The notes under the pieces: generated by a model
Databases searched by the model: none
What the model was told of the DNA's origin: nothing
The model's input: the letters and a program-made list of their open reading frames with translations, nothing else
Assembly (NCBI RefSeq): GCF_001612965.1
Contig: NZ_BDBL01000007.1
Span: 124,001-188,000 of the forward strand
Direction of reading: 5' to 3'
Source: Nocardia kruczakiae NBRC 101016
GTDB taxonomy: Bacteria; Actinomycetota; Actinomycetes; Mycobacteriales; Mycobacteriaceae
DNA length: 64,000 bases
Position numbers and translations under genes: made by a program
In this document: positions 61,261 through 64,000 of the stretch, piece by piece
Layout: each line of letters starts with the position of its first letter
Numbering within the stretch: position 1 is the first letter of the stretch

Positions 61261-61308
61261 TAGCGTCCGATCGTTCGCTATAGTAATTTGGCGAACGCTC
61301 GTACGCTA
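61261..61308 (+). promoter_or_regulatory. Long inverted repeat and promoter in TetR/TIGR03086 divergon
   Basis: Left arm TAGCGTCCGATCGTTCGC (61261-61278) and right arm at 61291-61308 match as inverted repeats at 16 of 18 positions, with a 12-base spacer that contains TATAGT (61279-61284), a good -10 for the rightward gene. A dimer pair of TetR probably binds here. Confidence 0.75.
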
Positions 61309-61327
61309 AATGATGAAAGGTGTTGTC

Positions 61328-61882
61328 ATGAGCGAACTTCTGCGGATGGACGCGATGGCTCTGGCTCTGATCGGCCACGACGTGGTCACACTCGACGATG
61401 CGGATCTCACCGCGCCGACGCCGTGCGCGGGGTGGAATGTCGCCGACCTGATCGCCCATATGAACGAGCGGCACGAGGCGGTCAATGTCTCCGTGCTCGG
61501 GACCTCGATCGACGGCGTGGACGATCCGCGTGAGGTGTTCGCGCAGATCACCGCCCGGTGGATCGCCGCGATGGAACGTTGCGGCGAGGTGGTCGTGTTG
61601 CCGCGGTCCGGCCCGCTGCCCATCGAACACGTGCTCGGCGTCCATCTGGTGGACATGCTCACCCACCGCTGGGATCTCACCCGGGCCCTGCACCGTCCCT
61701 GCCCGGTGCCGGCGCGACTGCTGACCGTGGCCCTGCCCATCGCGCGCTCGATCACCGCGCCCGGCAGTCCGCTCAACGGCCCGGGCGGCGCCTATCGCCC
61801 CCGGCTGGCCGAGGACGAATCCCGCCCGCCGCTGGACAATATCGTCGCCCTCCTGGGCCGTGATCCGGACTGGCGCGGATGA
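61328..61882 (+). CDS. TIGR03086-family (maleylpyruvate isomerase/DinB-like) protein
   Basis: 184 aa, DinB/MDMPI-like metal-binding fold. Seen: TPCAGWNVADLIAHMNERHEAVN and HVLGVHLVDMLTHRWDLTRALHRP, with His residues at about 44, 49, 106 and 113 suited to metal. Mycothiol-dependent isomerases and transferases share this fold. ATG 61328 follows GAAAGG, while an in-frame ATG at 61310 lacks an RBS. It is controlled by the divergent TetR. Substrate unknown. Confidence 0.85.
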   Translation: MSELLRMDAMALALIGHDVVTLDDADLTAPTPCAGWNVADLIAHMNERHEAVNVSVLGTSIDGVDDPREVFAQITARWIAAMERCGEVVVLPRSGPLPIEHVLGVHLVDMLTHRWDLTRALHRPCPVPARLLTVALPIARSITAPGSPLNGPGGAYRPRLAEDESRPPLDNIVALLGRDPDWRG

Positions 61883-61892
61883 GCGTGCGGCA

Positions 61893-62699
61893 CTACGGCT
61901 TTCGGGCGACCGCGCCCCAGCAGTTGACCTGCTTGTCGAGCCAGGACGGGGGTTCGATGCCGGGGCGCCAGCGGTTGACGGCGACCACGCCCGGATCGAG
62001 CAGTTCGAGACCGTCGAAGAAGGCGGCGAATTCGTCGCGGGTGCGGGCCTGCGCGTAGACGGCGCTGCGGCGATACATCTCGAGCGCCCGGTCCATCCCC
62101 TCCGGATCCAGATCGGCGGTGATGTGTGACGCGATGACGAACGAGCCGGGCGCGAGATTGTCGAGCAGGGTCTTCAGCACGCCGGCCGGATTCTGTTCGG
62201 CGGACAGGAAATGCAGCACCGCGACCAGACTCAACGCCACCGGACTGGCCAGATCGAGGGTCTCGTGCAATTCCGGGGCGGACAGGATCGCCTCGGGATC
62301 GGTGAGGTCGGCCTGAATGAAGGTGGTGCGGCCCTCGGGCGATCCCGCGAGCAGGGCGCGCGCGTGAGCCAGCACCACCGGGTCGTGGTCGACGTACACC
62401 ACGCGGGCCTCCGGCGCCCGCTCCTGTGCCACTTGATGCAGATTGGGTTCGGTCGGAATTCCCGTGCCGATGTCGAGGAACTGTTTCACTCCGGCGTCGG
62501 CGAGGACGCCGACCGCGCGATGCATGAACTGCCGGTTGTGCCGGGCCGCGATCCGTACCGTCGGAAAGCCCTCCATGACCTGCTCGAGGGCGCGGCGGTC
62601 GACTTCGTAGTTGTCCTTGCCGCCCAATGCGTAGTCGTAGATGCGGGCACTGCTGGGCGCCTCGGCATCGGAGGTCGCACTGGTGTCGGATGCGGTCAT
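61893..62699 (-). CDS. SAM-dependent methyltransferase, PF04672 family
   Basis: 268-aa S-adenosylmethionine methyltransferase family (PF04672), common in actinobacteria. The signature SARIYDYALGGKDNYEVDRRALEQ precedes VKQFLDIGTGIPTEPNLHQVAQE (SAM motif I) and VVYVDHDPVVLAHARALL (motif II), then GSFVIASHITADLDPEG. Substrates of the family are mostly unknown. ATG 62699 starts MTASDTSATSDAEAPS, a flexible lead. It is convergent with the TIGR03086 gene, ten bases away, and downstream of the NmrA-like gene. Confidence 0.88.
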   Translation of the reverse strand: MTASDTSATSDAEAPSSARIYDYALGGKDNYEVDRRALEQVMEGFPTVRIAARHNRQFMHRAVGVLADAGVKQFLDIGTGIPTEPNLHQVAQERAPEARVVYVDHDPVVLAHARALLAGSPEGRTTFIQADLTDPEAILSAPELHETLDLASPVALSLVAVLHFLSAEQNPAGVLKTLLDNLAPGSFVIASHITADLDPEGMDRALEMYRRSAVYAQARTRDEFAAFFDGLELLDPGVVAVNRWRPGIEPPSWLDKQVNCWGAVARKP

Positions 62700-62875
62700 C
62701 ACAGTCCTGTCGGCGCGGGATCGTCTCGATCGGATGGTATTCGAAACCAAGCGCTCGTGCACGGATTCCGTGCCGACCGGAACGTGTTGGCGATCAATGG
62801 GTTTGGCGGATCCGGAGACGCCGGCAGTTCGCCGATTCCGCCGGCATTCCCGACCTGCGGCCCGAATCGGACGAA

Positions 62876-63745
62876 TCAGCCGGCGACCGCCGGGGCGAGC
62901 ACCTCCTCGCACCACTGCCGGAAACCGGTGGGGGAGTAGGACTCCGATGTGCGCGGCGTGTCGTAGAGCCCGTCCTCGACCGCGGCCGACATATCCACCA
63001 GGCCCTGCGCCCAGGCCGGGCTCATCCCGTGTGCCGTCAGCGATGCCGCGTAGTCGGCCGCCGGGACCTGCTGGTAGCCGATCGTGCGGCCGAGCACCTC
63101 GGACATGATGCGCGCCATCTCGTTGTGCGACAGATCTTCCGGGCCGCGGATCTCCACGCTGTCCTGTCCGGTCCAGGACTCGTCGAGCAGCAGTCGCGCC
63201 GCGACGGCCGCGATATCCCGGGTGGCGCACGTGGGTGCGCGCAGATCGCCGGAGATGGTGCCGAAGAAGGTGCCGAGGTTCCGGATCGGATCGATCTGCC
63301 GGAGCATATTGTCCATGAATCCGGGCGGGCACAGCGACCGATAATGCACCCCGCTGCTCTCGATCAGCGCGTCCATGGCGAAGATCGCCGAAATCTGGCC
63401 CGCCTTACGGCCGTTGGCCCGGCCGAGGCTCGATACGGCGACGATCCGGCCGACGCTGTCGAGCGCCTCGCACAGCGGCGTCACGAATTCCAGGACGTGC
63501 CCGGGCACGCTGGGCGCGGCCGGATTCGGCGGAACCAGCCAGAAGACGGTATCGGCGCCCTTCAGCGCGGCGGCGACGACCTCGCGATCGGAGGTCGAAC
63601 CCTGCACCACCTCGACCCGCTCGCGGATGTGCGGGGCCAGGCGCGCCGGGTCGCGGGCGATCACCCGGATGGGCTGGTCGCTGCCGGCGACGAGATCGAG
63701 GACCTGGTGGCCGATACTGCCTGTGGGTGTGGTGACGACGATCAT
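62876..63745 (-). CDS. NmrA-like / NAD(P)-binding protein
   Basis: 289-aa atypical short-chain dehydrogenase of the NmrA/SDR type. Dinucleotide motif VVTTPTGSIGHQVLDLVAG at the N-terminus (TGxxGxxG), VEVVQGSTSDREVVAAALKGADTVFWL, and SSGVHYRSLCPPGFMDNML downstream. It could be a NAD(P)H-quinone oxidoreductase-like enzyme or a redox sensor. ATG 63745. A tetR gene is divergent at 63818, with a palindrome between them. Confidence 0.86.
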   Translation of the reverse strand: MIVVTTPTGSIGHQVLDLVAGSDQPIRVIARDPARLAPHIRERVEVVQGSTSDREVVAAALKGADTVFWLVPPNPAAPSVPGHVLEFVTPLCEALDSVGRIVAVSSLGRANGRKAGQISAIFAMDALIESSGVHYRSLCPPGFMDNMLRQIDPIRNLGTFFGTISGDLRAPTCATRDIAAVAARLLLDESWTGQDSVEIRGPEDLSHNEMARIMSEVLGRTIGYQQVPAADYAASLTAHGMSPAWAQGLVDMSAAVEDGLYDTPRTSESYSPTGFRQWCEEVLAPAVAG

Positions 63746-63771
63746 GAGCTACTCCTGAACGAGTGCGGCGT

Positions 63772-63798
63772 AAGTAAACTACACCGTACCGTTTACTT
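63772..63798 (+). promoter_or_regulatory. Probable TetR operator in NmrA/TetR divergon
   Basis: Perfect 8-bp inverted repeat AAGTAAAC (63772-63779) and GTTTACTT (63791-63798) with an 11-base centre, in the 72-base gap between divergent genes. The A-T-rich arms contrast with the genome. Confidence 0.75.
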
Positions 63799-63817
63799 TG
63801 ACGGAAGGGAAGACCGC

Positions 63818-64000
63818 ATGGCGAGGCGTGGCGATCGACTGCACGAACACATCCTGTGGACGGCCAAGAACGTCTTCCTCGAGGTCGGGTTCGAGCGGAC
63901 GTCGATGGATGTACTGGCCGCGCGCGCCGAAACGTCGAAGCGAACCCTGTACGCGCACTTCGAGAACAAGGACGCGCTGTTCCTCGCCGTCGTCGACTTC
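63818..64000 (+). CDS. TetR-family regulator, N-terminal part (cut by window end)
   Basis: First 61 residues only. Helix-turn-helix ILWTAKNVFLEVGFERTSMDVLAARAETSKRTLYAHFENKDALFLAVVDF is typical of TetR. ATG 63818 follows GGAAGGGAAG. Divergent from the NmrA-like gene, with a palindromic operator upstream. Confidence 0.92.
   Translation, partial: MARRGDRLHEHILWTAKNVFLEVGFERTSMDVLAARAETSKRTLYAHFENKDALFLAVVDF

Overview
The window is high-GC actinobacterial chromosome, most likely from Nocardia or a close relative (order Mycobacteriales). The backbone follows the Mycobacterium tuberculosis order rpsA, coaE, uvrB, TB15.3-type universal stress protein, uvrA, infC, rpmI, rplT, TrmH-family methyltransferase, pheS, pheT, argCJBDFR. 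Accessory genes are inserted between these blocks. Codon use, GTG/TTG starts, I-shaped terminators without U-tracts and probable leaderless starts fit this placement. I recognised no tRNA, rRNA, CRISPR array, transposase or prophage gene.

Layout. 1-4.3 kb: end of rpsA, a Tat-exported phospholipase C, and coaE fused to a GrpB-type domain. 4.1-6.2 kb: a 3'-truncated aldo/keto reductase that runs into the coaE stop, then two adjacent DUF402 paralogues. 7-21 kb: a repair and stress block with uvrB, a VOC protein opposite an AraC regulator, a DoxX protein, a universal stress protein, HelD, a PAS-PAS-GGDEF diguanylate cyclase, an orphan ketosynthase and uvrA. Both uvr genes carry a perfect match to the RecA-independent (PafBC-type) damage promoter. 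20.6-25 kb: an unrecognised two-gene module, a nitronate monooxygenase-like enzyme, and a methyltransferase/TetR operon behind a 32-bp palindrome. 25-28 kb: infC-rpmI-rplT-methyltransferase, with an attenuator-like leader and an AUC start on infC. 28-33 kb: two DHA2 exporters around one TetR regulator; one exporter has a C-terminal beta-domain tail and the other is out of frame at a C8 tract. 33-37 kb: pheST, with a palindromic in-frame insertion in pheS.

36.9-54 kb is accessory: a MazEF-type toxin-antitoxin pair, an alpha/beta hydrolase and two unrecognised genes, an AhpD-like protein, an LLM flavoenzyme, an AnsP-like permease, an aldo/keto reductase/HxlR divergon, an XRE-DUF5753/DUF397 pair, pyruvate oxidase, an acyl-CoA synthetase, a membrane protein with a Tyr-Pro-Gly-rich tail, a second IF-1 coupled to a GNAT acetyltransferase, and a solo Fic protein. 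54-60 kb is the overlapping argCJBDFR operon. The last 4 kb holds TetR-controlled divergons, a PF04672 methyltransferase and an NmrA-like protein, ending inside a tetR gene.

The items that most deserve follow-up are the pheS palindromic insertion, the shared uvrA/uvrB damage promoter, the C8 frameshift in the DHA2 exporter, the GNAT/IF-1 paralogue operon, and the unrecognised modules at 20.7-22.2 kb and 38.3-39.9 kb.
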